A stretch of 64,000 nucleotides of DNA, taken from NCBI RefSeq assembly GCF_014649375.1, contig NZ_BMSX01000005.1:62001-126000 (forward strand), written 5' to 3'. Below the pieces are notes generated by a model. The model was given only the letters and a program-made list of their open reading frames with translations, did not search any database and was not told the origin of the DNA. Shown here piece after piece: positions 44,231-52,264 of this stretch (position 1 is the stretch's first letter; each line of letters begins with the position of its first letter). The position numbers and the translations under genes were made by a program. The DNA is from Streptomyces aurantiogriseus. GTDB taxonomy: Bacteria > Actinomycetota > Actinomycetes > Streptomycetales > Streptomycetaceae.

Positions 44231-45714
44231 GAGGCGGCTCCGAATCGAGGGGTGTGGACGTCGCCGAGCGCGACGTGGACGATCTTGGACTCGGTGTAGA
44301 AGTCGATGCTGTGGGCGCCGCCCTCGCGGCCGACGCCGGAGGCCTTGACTCCCCCGAAGGGGGTGCGCAGGTCGCGGACGTTGTGGGAGTTGACCCAGAC
44401 CATGCCGGACTCGACGGCGTGCGCGATGCGGTGGCCGCGCTTGAGGTCCGAGGTCCAGATGTAGGCGGCCAGGCCGAACTGGGTGGCGTTGGCCAACTCG
44501 ATCGCCTCGGCCTCGTCGTCGAAGGGCGCGACGGCCACGACGGGGCCGAAGATCTCCTCCTGGAAGATACGGGCGTCACGGGACACGTCGGCGAACACGG
44601 TCGGCTGGAGGTAGTTGCCCTCGGTGAGGTGGTCAGGGCGGGCGCCACCCGCCACCAGCCGGGCCTCCTTCCGGCCGATCTCGACGTAGTTCAGGACGCG
44701 CTCGTAGTGCTCCGTGTGGACCAGTGCCCCCACCTCGGTGGTGGGGTCGGAGGGCGGGCCCACCTTGACCCGCTCGGCCCGCTCGGCGAGGCGGCGGGTG
44801 AACTCCTCGTACAGCGAGCGCTCGACGAGCACCCGGGAACCCGCTGTGCAGCGCTCGCCGTTGAGCGAAAACACGCCGAAGACCACGGAGTCCAGGGCCG
44901 CTTCGAGGTCGGCGTCGGCGAAGACGACGACCGGGGACTTGCCGCCCAGCTCCATCGACGTGGTCTTGAGGTGCTCGGCCGAGGAACGGATGATGTGGCG
45001 GCCCGTGTCGGTCGAGCCCGTGAAGGAGATCAGGGGCACGTCCGGGTGGTCGACGAGGGCCTGCCCGGCCTCCTCACCGATGCCGTGGACGATGTTCACG
45101 ACTCCGGCCGGCACACCCGCCTCGGCGAAGATCTCCGGCCAGAGCGAAGCCGACAGGGGCGTCCACTCGGCGGGCTTGAGGACGATCGTGCAGCCGGAGG
45201 CGAGGGCCGGCGCGAGTTTCCAGCTCTCCAGCATGAACGGGGTGTTCCACGGGGTGATCAGGCCGGCGACCCCGACCGGGGTGCGGACGACGTAGCTGAA
45301 CTGCTCCTCGCCCTGCCGGAAGGCCTCCTCCCCGAGTGCGACGATGACGTCGGCGAAGTAGCGGAAGTTCTCCGCGGCGCGCCGGGCCTGGCCCTTGGCC
45401 TGGGTGATCGGCAGCCCCGAGTCGTACGACTCGAAGCGGGCGAGGCGGTCGTGGCGGGCCTCGACGGCGTCGGCGATGCGGTACAGGACGCGGGCGCGCT
45501 CACGGTTGGATATGGACGACCAGCCGGGGAAGGCGGCCTGCGCCGCCTCGACGGCCCGCTGGACGTCGTCCCGCGCACCGCGTGAGGCCTGTGTGTAGAC
45601 GGTGTTGGACACCGGGTCGGTGACGTCGAAGGTGCGGCCGTCGGCCGCGTCGACGAGTTCGCCACCGATCCAGTGCCGGATGGTCGAGGGCAGGCCCTCG
45701 GGGGCGGTGCTCAC
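44227..45714 (-). CDS. hpaE: 5-carboxymethyl-2-hydroxymuconate semialdehyde dehydrogenase
   Basis: The 495-residue aldehyde dehydrogenase has ITPWNTPFMLESWKLAPAL near residue 155, FTGSTDTGR, the general base in SMELGGKSPVVVF, the catalytic Cys in NGERCTAGSR (about residue 300) and EEIFGPVVAV. Its neighbours hpaD and hpaB make the HpaE assignment secure. The GTG start at 45714 overlaps the dapA-like stop (GTGA). It is NAD-dependent by family. Confidence 0.93.
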   Translation of the reverse strand: MSTAPEGLPSTIRHWIGGELVDAADGRTFDVTDPVSNTVYTQASRGARDDVQRAVEAAQAAFPGWSSISNRERARVLYRIADAVEARHDRLARFESYDSGLPITQAKGQARRAAENFRYFADVIVALGEEAFRQGEEQFSYVVRTPVGVAGLITPWNTPFMLESWKLAPALASGCTIVLKPAEWTPLSASLWPEIFAEAGVPAGVVNIVHGIGEEAGQALVDHPDVPLISFTGSTDTGRHIIRSSAEHLKTTSMELGGKSPVVVFADADLEAALDSVVFGVFSLNGERCTAGSRVLVERSLYEEFTRRLAERAERVKVGPPSDPTTEVGALVHTEHYERVLNYVEIGRKEARLVAGGARPDHLTEGNYLQPTVFADVSRDARIFQEEIFGPVVAVAPFDDEAEAIELANATQFGLAAYIWTSDLKRGHRIAHAVESGMVWVNSHNVRDLRTPFGGVKASGVGREGGAHSIDFYTESKIVHVALGDVHTPRFGAAS

Positions 45715-46670
45715 TTGTCGGCTCCGTTCTGCTGCTGCGTTCCGAGCTGCTGCGTCAGGTCCCCGCCGTCGGCGAGGAGGGCGCGGATACGGGTCAGGCC
45801 CGGGGCGGTGGGCGTGATGAGCGGCGGCCGTACGTGAGGCGAGGCGATCCGTCCCTGCTGGGCGAGGACCCACTTCGCCGGGGCCGGGTTGGTCTCCACG
45901 AACAGCAGGTCCACCAGCGGGTGCAGGCGGTAGTGCAGGTCCCGTGCGCCGGCCATGCTTTCGGCGTCTCCCGCCTCCCACAGCTCGTACATCCTGGCCA
46001 CGGCGCCCGGCGCCAGGTTGGCCACGGCGCTGACGAAGCCGGCGCCGCCCAGGGCGAGCAGCGGCAGGCACAGGAGCTCGATGCCGGACCACACCAGAAG
46101 CGAGCGGCCGCAGGCGTGCAGCACGCGGGAGAAGTGCTCGAAGTCCTTGGTGGTCTCCTTGACTCCGACGAAGTTGTCGAAGTCGGTGAACAGCCGCTTC
46201 ACCGTCTCGGGGGCGATGTCGACCGCGGTGCGGGAGGGCACGTTGTAGGCGACGATCGGCAGGTCCGGGAACTCCCGGGCCACCGTGGCATACCACTGGT
46301 ACAGCGCCTCCTGGGTGGGGCGCGCGTAGTAGGGGGTGATCACCAGGGCCGCGTCCGCGCCCAGATCCTGGGCGGCGGCTGTCAGTTCGAGGGTCTCGCT
46401 CAGCTTGTGCGAACCGGTGCCGGGCAGGAAGGGCACCCGGTCGCCGATCTCCTCGACGGCCGTACGCATCGCGGCGATCCGCTCGGTGACGGTCTGCGCG
46501 CTGGGCTCGCCGGTGGAACCGCCGAGCGAGATGCCGTGCGAACCGGAGTCCAGCTGGAAGCGGATCAGGGAGCGCAGGCTGTCGTGGTCGACGGCGCCCT
46601 CGTCGGTGAACGGGGTGACGACCGGGGCGATGGATCCGCGGATGGCGGACGGGTCACTGCGGAACTTCAT
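45711..46670 (-). CDS. DapA-family (class I) aldolase in the hpa operon
   Basis: The 319-residue TIM-barrel protein of the DHDPS/N-acetylneuraminate lyase family has GGSTGEPSAQT near residue 45, the Tyr in YNVPSRTAVD and the Schiff-base Lys in VGVKETTKD (about residue 165). In other hpa operons the final step uses the class II aldolase HpaI. Here a Schiff-base aldolase occupies that place, so I infer that it cleaves 4-hydroxy-2-oxoheptanedioate to pyruvate and succinic semialdehyde. AAGGAG precedes the ATG at 46670, which overlaps the FAH-RraA stop. Confidence 0.87.
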   Translation of the reverse strand: MKFRSDPSAIRGSIAPVVTPFTDEGAVDHDSLRSLIRFQLDSGSHGISLGGSTGEPSAQTVTERIAAMRTAVEEIGDRVPFLPGTGSHKLSETLELTAAAQDLGADAALVITPYYARPTQEALYQWYATVAREFPDLPIVAYNVPSRTAVDIAPETVKRLFTDFDNFVGVKETTKDFEHFSRVLHACGRSLLVWSGIELLCLPLLALGGAGFVSAVANLAPGAVARMYELWEAGDAESMAGARDLHYRLHPLVDLLFVETNPAPAKWVLAQQGRIASPHVRPPLITPTAPGLTRIRALLADGGDLTQQLGTQQQNGADK

Positions 46671-48124
46671 GCGGATTCTCCTTGCGAGGCTTGTGAGGGG
46701 TCCTGGCTGCGGCGCCACTGCTCGAACGGTTCGCGCCAGTCGGGACCGAGGGGATACAGCCCGTCGACGCTGTGCCCGGCACTCACCTGCTCGGTGATGA
46801 AGCGCTCCCGCAGCTCCTGCTCCCGGCAGTCGGCGATCAGCTCCTCGGCCAGCTCGGGTGGTACGACCACGACACCGTCCGCGTCACCGACGATCAGGTC
46901 GCCGGGCTGCACCAGGGCGCCGCCGCAGGCGATGGGCACGCCGGTGTCCCACGGGACGTGGCGGCGGCCCAGGACGGAGGGGTGCTCCCCGCCGTGGTAG
47001 ACGGGCAGGCCGAGCTCGGTGACCGCGGCGCTGTCGCGCAGGCCGCCGTCGGTGACGACCCCGACCGCCCCACGCATCTGGGCACGCAGCGCGAGGATGT
47101 CACCGAGGGTCCCCGCGGAGGTGTCGCGGCGGGCGTCCATGACGAGCACGTGGCCCGGCCGCAGCTCCTCGATCGCCCGCTTCTGGGCGTTCATGCCGTT
47201 GCCGTACCTCTTGAAGAGGTCTTCGCGCAGCGGCAGGTAGCGCAGGGTGTGCGCGACGCCGACCATGGTCCGGTCCGGCAGCGTGGGGCGGACGCCGTCG
47301 ATGGACATGTGCAGCAGGCCGCGAGCACGGAGTTGTGCGCTGAGGGTGGCGACGGCGACCGAGCGCAGTCCCTCCTCAACCCGCTTGTCCAGCAGGGGCG
47401 CGGGAGTGTACGCCGTCCCGTACGCGGCCTCGCGCTCCGCCGGATCGGCCTTGGGCATCGCCCCGTACGGCTCCAGGGCGGGGCCGGCGGCGACGGGATT
47501 GCGCAGGCGTCCGGTGGACAGCCCGTTGCCGGACACCTCGATCTCGACCACATCACCGGGGGCGACCACGGAGGCTCCGGCCGGCGTACCGGTGAGGATG
47601 ACGTCCCCCGGCTCCAGGGTGACCTGCCTCGACAGGTCCGCGATCAGCTCGCCGAACGGGAACAGCAGGGTGTCCGTGGTGTCGTCCTGGACCAGTTCGC
47701 CATTGACCCAGGTCCGCAACCGGAGGGCGGCCGGGTCGAGTCGGCGTGCGTCCAGCAGTCGCGGCCCGACCGGTGTGAAGCCGTCTGCGCCCTTGGAGCG
47801 GAGGTTGGAGCCGCGGTCGGCGTACCGCAGGTCGTACACACCCGCGTCGTTGGCTGCGGTCACCCAGCGCACGTACTGCCAGCCGTCCTCGGGCCTCACT
47901 CGCTGCGCGCGCGAGCCGATGACGAGGGCGATCTCGCCTTCGAAGCCGAGGAGTTCGCATCCCTCGGGGCGGACGAGCGCCTCCTTGGTGCCCGCCAACG
48001 ACGAGGGTGGCTTGAGGAAGTAGGAGGGATGGGCGGGGATCCGGCCGCGCTCCTTGGCGCGGCTGGGGTAGTTGAGATGCAGAGCGATGATCTTCGACGG
48101 GGGGTTTCCGAGCGGGTGCGTCAT
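46667..48124 (-). CDS. FAH-RraA fusion protein (HpaG-like bifunctional isomerase/decarboxylase)
   Basis: The 485-residue protein has two domains. Residues 1-250 are an FAH domain with FEGEIALVIG (Glu62, Glu64) and GDVILTGTPAGAS. Residues 260-485 are an RraA-type domain with TDGGLRD and GDLIVGDADGVVVVP. In enteric bacteria HpaG is two FAH domains that decarboxylate and isomerise 5-oxopent-3-ene-1,2,5-tricarboxylate. Here the second domain is RraA-like, a fold known to decarboxylate oxaloacetate. Separate genes for the same two proteins occur at 23095 and 20674. I infer one domain decarboxylates and the other isomerises. Confidence 0.9.
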   Translation of the reverse strand: MTHPLGNPPSKIIALHLNYPSRAKERGRIPAHPSYFLKPPSSLAGTKEALVRPEGCELLGFEGEIALVIGSRAQRVRPEDGWQYVRWVTAANDAGVYDLRYADRGSNLRSKGADGFTPVGPRLLDARRLDPAALRLRTWVNGELVQDDTTDTLLFPFGELIADLSRQVTLEPGDVILTGTPAGASVVAPGDVVEIEVSGNGLSTGRLRNPVAAGPALEPYGAMPKADPAEREAAYGTAYTPAPLLDKRVEEGLRSVAVATLSAQLRARGLLHMSIDGVRPTLPDRTMVGVAHTLRYLPLREDLFKRYGNGMNAQKRAIEELRPGHVLVMDARRDTSAGTLGDILALRAQMRGAVGVVTDGGLRDSAAVTELGLPVYHGGEHPSVLGRRHVPWDTGVPIACGGALVQPGDLIVGDADGVVVVPPELAEELIADCREQELRERFITEQVSAGHSVDGLYPLGPDWREPFEQWRRSQDPSQASQGESA

Positions 48125-48139
48125 GTCGTCCGCCCGGGA

Positions 48140-49591
48140 TCAGGCGCGGTCGAGGAAGGCCTGGACCCTGGCCTTGTACGGCTCACGGTCGTAGCTCTTC
48201 ACATACGCGCCGGCCATCCGCACCGGGTCACCGAAGAAGTAGTACTCGTACAGCGCCTGGCGGCTGGAGAACGCCGAGATGCAGGTGTCCCACACCAGGC
48301 GGAAGAGCTTGACGCGCTCGGGGCCGGTCAGGGTGGCCGACTGCAGGTACGCCTCGATGTCGGCGGCGGCGGGGCCCTGGATGTCGAGTTCGGTCGGGGT
48401 GGCCATCAGGCCGGACGCGCCGAGTTTGCGCAGGATCTGCGGAAAGCGCTGGTAGAGCTTGGGGTAGAGGTTGCGGGCGGCGTTGAGCGGGGCGAAAGCC
48501 GGGGTGAGGACTCCGTACTCGTTGACCTCGGCGTCCGCCTCGGCCGCGCGCAGGAAGGCCCGCAGCATCTCCAGCGTGGTGATGATCTCGGCGATGTCCT
48601 CCTGGACGTGCTGGAACTGCTCGATACCGATGGCCTCGGTCAGCAGCGAGACCAGGCCGAGGATGTACTCGGTCTTGGCGGTGGTGCGGGTGACGACCTG
48701 GTGGGTCATGTGCACCACGGACGAGGTCTGCGAGTAGAAGCCGTTGCACAGCTCGGCGTCGCCGAGGGCGAAACACCGCTCGTAGGGCACGTGGACGTCG
48801 TCGAAGACGACCACGCAGTCCGACTCCTCGAAGCGCGAGCCGAGGGGGTGGTCGTGGCGCGGACGGTCGTAGTCGAGGGGCTCGCGAGCGATGTAGCGCA
48901 GGCCGGGGGTGTCGTTGGGGATGGCGAAGGCGTAGGAGTACGGCTTGTCCTCGGGAGTGCCGCGCAGCACGGTCGAGGGGAACACCAGCATCTCGTCGGC
49001 GAACGGGGCGATGGTGGCGAGCATGCGCGCACCGCGGATGACGACGCCGTTGTCGTCCTCCTTCACGATCCGCGCGGCCAGCTTGCCGCCGGCCTGCTGG
49101 GTGCCGGCCACGGACCGGTTGACCTGCGGCGGGATCAGCGTGTGCGTGCACAGCAGGTCCTCTTCGCGGACCTTCTCGTAGTAGCGGCGGATGTTCTCGC
49201 CGAAGGCCGGGTTCGCCTGGGCGAACCAGTCGGCGGCCGAGGCGAGCGCCATGAGGGAGCTGTTCATGTAGTCGCCGGTGCGGCCGAGCATGCCGTTGCT
49301 GTGGTCGGCCCACACCTTGAACGCCTTGCGGCGCTTGACCAGGTCGTCCGGGGTCTTCGGGGTGAGGAAGGACGTGCCGACCGGCTCGCCGGACGTGGGC
49401 GAGGTGTAGGTGAGGACGTCCTTGTGCTCGTCCGAGTGCTGGAGGTCGAACAGTTCGGCGTAGGTCTGGACGACGTTGCGGAAGGCGGGGTGGTCCTGGA
49501 TGCCGCCCGTGACGGTCTCGCCCTGGATGTGGACGGTGGGGCGGGAGGCGGCGAGGCGCTCCAGGTATTCCTTGCCGGTGCGTGCGGCCAT
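48140..49591 (-). CDS. hpaB: 4-hydroxyphenylacetate 3-monooxygenase, oxygenase component
   Basis: The 483-residue protein matches the HpaB group of two-component FAD monooxygenases: RTGKEYLERL at the start, RTGDYMNSSLMALASA near residue 105, CTHTLIPPQVNRS near residue 150, GARMLATIAPFADE and GPAAADIEAYLQ. It hydroxylates 4-hydroxyphenylacetate to 3,4-dihydroxyphenylacetate with FADH2 from HpaC. AGGAGA precedes the ATG at 49591. It is 15 bp before the FAH-RraA gene and 37 bp after hpaC. Confidence 0.95.
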   Translation of the reverse strand: MAARTGKEYLERLAASRPTVHIQGETVTGGIQDHPAFRNVVQTYAELFDLQHSDEHKDVLTYTSPTSGEPVGTSFLTPKTPDDLVKRRKAFKVWADHSNGMLGRTGDYMNSSLMALASAADWFAQANPAFGENIRRYYEKVREEDLLCTHTLIPPQVNRSVAGTQQAGGKLAARIVKEDDNGVVIRGARMLATIAPFADEMLVFPSTVLRGTPEDKPYSYAFAIPNDTPGLRYIAREPLDYDRPRHDHPLGSRFEESDCVVVFDDVHVPYERCFALGDAELCNGFYSQTSSVVHMTHQVVTRTTAKTEYILGLVSLLTEAIGIEQFQHVQEDIAEIITTLEMLRAFLRAAEADAEVNEYGVLTPAFAPLNAARNLYPKLYQRFPQILRKLGASGLMATPTELDIQGPAAADIEAYLQSATLTGPERVKLFRLVWDTCISAFSSRQALYEYYFFGDPVRMAGAYVKSYDREPYKARVQAFLDRA

Positions 49592-49628
49592 GGTGGTTCT
49601 CCTGGGGAGGTGATCAGCGGGGTCGGGT

Positions 49629-50132
49629 TCAGATGAGGTGTTCGATGCCGTCGGTGGACTCGGCCGCGGTGCCGAAGCGGCTCCAGGCGTAGGTGAGGGC
49701 GTCGCCGTCGCGGTGGCCGAGGTCGGTGACGCGGCCGACGACGAGGGTGTGGTCACCGCCGTCGTACGCCCGCCAGGGCTCGCACTCCACCCATGCCAGG
49801 GGGTTCATGAGGCGGGGCACCCGGGCCCCGGTCGCCCAGCGGGGCTCGGCGGCGCCCTGTGCCCCGGCGAACAGCCGGGCCAGGGGCTCCTGTTCGGCAC
49901 CGAGAATGTTGACGCAGAAGGGGCTGTCGATCAGTTGGTCGTGGCAGCGGGCGCGTCGGGCGACGCTGACGAGCACCAGCGCGGGATCGGCGGAGACGGA
50001 CGTGAAGGAGTTCATGGTCGCGCCCCGGAAACCGTCCTCGCCCGCGTACGTCACGACGGTGACGCCCGTGGCGAACCGGGACATGCAGGCGCGCAGGGCG
50101 CCGGGGCTGGGAGGGGCGAGGGCTTGGGACAT
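49629..50132 (-). CDS. hpaC: 4-hydroxyphenylacetate 3-monooxygenase, flavin reductase component
   Basis: The 167-residue split-barrel reductase has SRFATGVTVVTY, the flavin-site GATMNSFTSVSADPALVLVSV, and FCVNILGAEQEPLARLF. It feeds reduced flavin to HpaB, whose gene follows. The ATG at 50132 has AAGGAG upstream. As first gene of the hpa operon it is preceded by the 18-bp palindrome at 50246-50263, the probable operator of the operon. Confidence 0.94.
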   Translation of the reverse strand: MSQALAPPSPGALRACMSRFATGVTVVTYAGEDGFRGATMNSFTSVSADPALVLVSVARRARCHDQLIDSPFCVNILGAEQEPLARLFAGAQGAAEPRWATGARVPRLMNPLAWVECEPWRAYDGGDHTLVVGRVTDLGHRDGDALTYAWSRFGTAAESTDGIEHLI

Positions 50133-50245
50133 GAGGAGGACTCCTTGAGTCGATCGCCGGCTGTGCGCTCCCCGGAGGCCGGGGGGGGGGACGGCGCTGG
50201 TCCGGCAGGCCGGGGACGAAGCGCGCGAGATCCTGGCAGAGCATG

Positions 50246-50263
50246 TAATCAAAGCTTTGATTA
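50246..50263. promoter_or_regulatory. 18-bp palindrome TAATCAAAGCTTTGATTA upstream of hpaC
   Basis: A perfect palindrome in a short AT-rich island, 114 bp upstream of the hpaC start. The shape suits MarR- or TetR-type dimers. Candidate binders are the MarR at 51719 or the GntR at 42276. No second copy was found in the window. Confidence 0.65.
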
Positions 50264-50343
50264 TTTAGCGACGGTACCTGCGTCGGCCACTCTTGGGAAG
50301 CCCGGGGCGTCTCGACGGAGTCGGAATTTATAGCGTCCCGATA

Positions 50344-50361
50344 CTAGACGTACCGTTTCGG
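50344..50361 (+). promoter_or_regulatory. TetR-regulon box S1 (CTAGACGTACCGTTTCGG)
   Basis: One of seven related boxes (core ACGnnnCGTTT). It lies between the hpaC operon and the DoxX gene, about 240 bp before the latter. It may control the DoxX gene or cross-control the hpa operon. Confidence 0.6.
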
Positions 50362-50583
50362 AGATGCTTTTCTGCTCGCTGTGACGCACGTCTCGGTGGC
50401 CGCTTCATCCGCGGCCCGTACCGGGGACGCACAGAACGCCCTCCGCAAAGCAGCGTCCGGACTCGCAACAGCCAGGCACGTCGCGTCGCGGACGCATCAC
50501 GTCCTGGCCGGAGAGGACCACTGAGCATCGGTCACCGCATCCGCGCTCTTATCAATCCACCCCGCCCCGGAAGGCACCCGCTC

Positions 50584-51402
50584 ATGACCGCATCTCACCC
50601 CCAAGTCGCCTCGTCCGACGTCGACCGGCCGCTCCGCTCGGTCTTCGGGCTCGCCCGAATCCACCGCCACCACGGCATCGCCCCACTGGTGGCCCGCACG
50701 CTGAGCGGGCTCGTTCTGCTCCTCCACGGCCTGCAGAAGATCGTCGACGGGACCGACGGGACCTCCGGATTCGCCGCGTTCCTGCAGCACCAGCTCGATC
50801 TACCCGCTCCCGCACTGATGGCCTGGGTCGTGGCACTGCTGGAGGCCGTGGGAGGAGCCCTCCTCCTGATCGGCCTGGTATCGCGGCTCACGGCAGCCCT
50901 GCTCACCGTGCAGCTCGGCATCGCCATCGCCCTGGTGATCGAGGACGTCGGCTTCTTCACCCCGGAGACAGGTCCGGCCTCCGGCTCCGGAGCGGATTTC
51001 CCTCTCGTGGTCATCGCCGCCCTGCTGGTGGTCGTGCTCGCCGGCCCGGGGCCGCTCGCGGTCGACCGTGTCATCGGCCTGGAACGCGGCGACGCCCCGG
51101 CCGGCCCCAGACCGGCGCGTGACGGCGAGGCGTCACGGCCTGCCATCGCCCAGCCCTCCGGCGGCCGTGCCGCGGCCGCCGGCGGCCTCATCGGCGGAGT
51201 CGTCGGCGCCGCGATGAGCGCCCTCGTCAACTACACCGCCGTCGGCATGCCCAGCGGTGTCGGCGCCAACACGGCCAATCACGCGGTCTCGGGACTGATC
51301 AGCGGATTCCTCGCGGGCTTCGTGGGAATCCTGATGCATCAGCGCAGGTCGTCCGCGCCTCCGGCAACAAGCACCACCGCGCATGAGGTATCCGGGAGCT
51401 GA
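50584..51402 (+). CDS. DoxX-family membrane protein with C-terminal DUF1440/YagU-like tail
   Basis: The 272-residue protein begins with a DoxX four-helix unit (ARTLSGLVLLLHGLQKI near residue 38, then FLQHQLDLPAPALMAWVVAL and EAVGGALLLIGL). A polar linker of about 40 residues and a second pair of membrane helices (GGLIGGVVGAAMSALVNYT and the final GLISGFLAGFVGILM) follow. DoxX proteins are linked to membrane redox or stress functions. The fusion to a second membrane unit is unusual. The ATG at 50584 follows AAGG at a long spacing. Box S1 upstream puts it in the proposed TetR regulon. Confidence 0.75.
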   Translation: MTASHPQVASSDVDRPLRSVFGLARIHRHHGIAPLVARTLSGLVLLLHGLQKIVDGTDGTSGFAAFLQHQLDLPAPALMAWVVALLEAVGGALLLIGLVSRLTAALLTVQLGIAIALVIEDVGFFTPETGPASGSGADFPLVVIAALLVVVLAGPGPLAVDRVIGLERGDAPAGPRPARDGEASRPAIAQPSGGRAAAAGGLIGGVVGAAMSALVNYTAVGMPSGVGANTANHAVSGLISGFLAGFVGILMHQRRSSAPPATSTTAHEVSGS

Positions 51403-51718
51403 CCGGAGCGCTACCGCCGAGCCCACCTCGAACCCGGAGCGGTCCCCCGCAGTCGTCTGCGGGAGGCCGCCTTCCGGCACCGCCGCAGGGCGCGGTGCCT
51501 CTTACAGCGAGCGCCAAACGAAACGATACGTACCGAACATGTCTGGGGAGACAGAGTGCTCAGCTCGCGCCCGGCGAGATCCCCAGGGACCCCTTCGCGC
51601 CCGTACCCCTTGTGGTCATCTCGGTGCCTCCCGGGAACGGACCACGCACAGGATGCGTGCCGCCGCCCCGGGTTGAGTACGCCGGAGGCCGGGCGGCCGT
51701 CCGGCCTACACTCCTGGT
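51403..51718. other. Promoter region of the MarR gene, contains box S2
   Basis: No gene is recognised. It holds box S2 at 51516-51535 and a TACACT -10-like hexamer at 51707-51712 placed so that transcription would begin at the MarR GTG. Confidence 0.5.
51516..51535 (-). promoter_or_regulatory. TetR-regulon box S2 (minus-strand orientation)
   Basis: Plus-strand AAACGAAACGATACGTACCG. Its reverse complement fits the shared core ACGnnnCGTTTCG. It lies 184 bp upstream of the MarR gene. Confidence 0.55.
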
Positions 51719-52258
51719 GTGAACCACGAGCAGCCGGACAACGAGGACCTGCATTTCTGGTCGTTCATCGACCATGCGGTCAACCGCGCGAGCCGTGAGC
51801 TCCCGGGCGTCGATCCGCTGGCGATGCGGCTGGTGCTCACCCTCCACCGGGCCGCGAACATGCTGGTGTACGACCTGGAATCAACCGTCCACCGGCCCCG
51901 GGGATGGTCGTGGCCCGGCTTCCGCGTACTGTTCGCGATCTGGCTGTCGAGCCCCGTCGAGGCGAAGAAGGTCGCGGAGCTGTCCGGCATGAGTCGCGCG
52001 GCTGTGTCGGCGCTGGTGAACACGCTGGAGCGGGACGGTCTCGTCACCAAGACACGCGCCCCGCACGACGGACGAGCGGTCAGCCTCAGCCTCACCGAGA
52101 GCGGTCTGCACGCGATCACCACGGCGTTCCAGGCGCACAACGAACGCGAACAGGAGTGGGCGGGCTCTCTCAGCGCGGACGAACAGAAAACGCTCATCGC
52201 ACTGCTGGAGAAGCTCACCGCCCACTCACTGCGATTCGAGGTCAGGCAACGGACGTGA
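51719..52258 (+). CDS. MarR-family regulator
   Basis: The 179-residue protein has a MarR winged helix: SWPGFRVLFAIWLSSP, VAELSGMSRAAVSALVNTLE as recognition helices, and the DGRAVSLSLTE wing near residue 120. Long N- and C-terminal helices serve for dimerisation. It starts with GTG at 51719 and lacks a clear ribosome site, so it may be leaderless. MarR proteins often sense phenolic acids. Its gene lies between DoxX and the FAH gene in the TetR block, near the hpaC palindrome, so it may regulate hpa genes. Confidence 0.92.
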   Translation: MNHEQPDNEDLHFWSFIDHAVNRASRELPGVDPLAMRLVLTLHRAANMLVYDLESTVHRPRGWSWPGFRVLFAIWLSSPVEAKKVAELSGMSRAAVSALVNTLERDGLVTKTRAPHDGRAVSLSLTESGLHAITTAFQAHNEREQEWAGSLSADEQKTLIALLEKLTAHSLRFEVRQRT

Positions 52259-52264
52259 CGGCGG

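Noticed and set aside
44227..46296. A 689-residue minus-strand frame, apparently a fusion to HpaE
   Set aside because: The N-terminal 190 residues are a shadow of the dapA-like gene. HpaE begins at the GTG at 45714 with the normal aldehyde dehydrogenase N-terminus.
46772..49636. A 954-residue plus-strand open frame opposite hpaB and the FAH-RraA gene
   Set aside because: It has low-complexity Gly/Val/Asp/His/Gln-rich content typical of antisense frames in high-GC genes, no domain and no ribosome site. The opposite strand is well explained.
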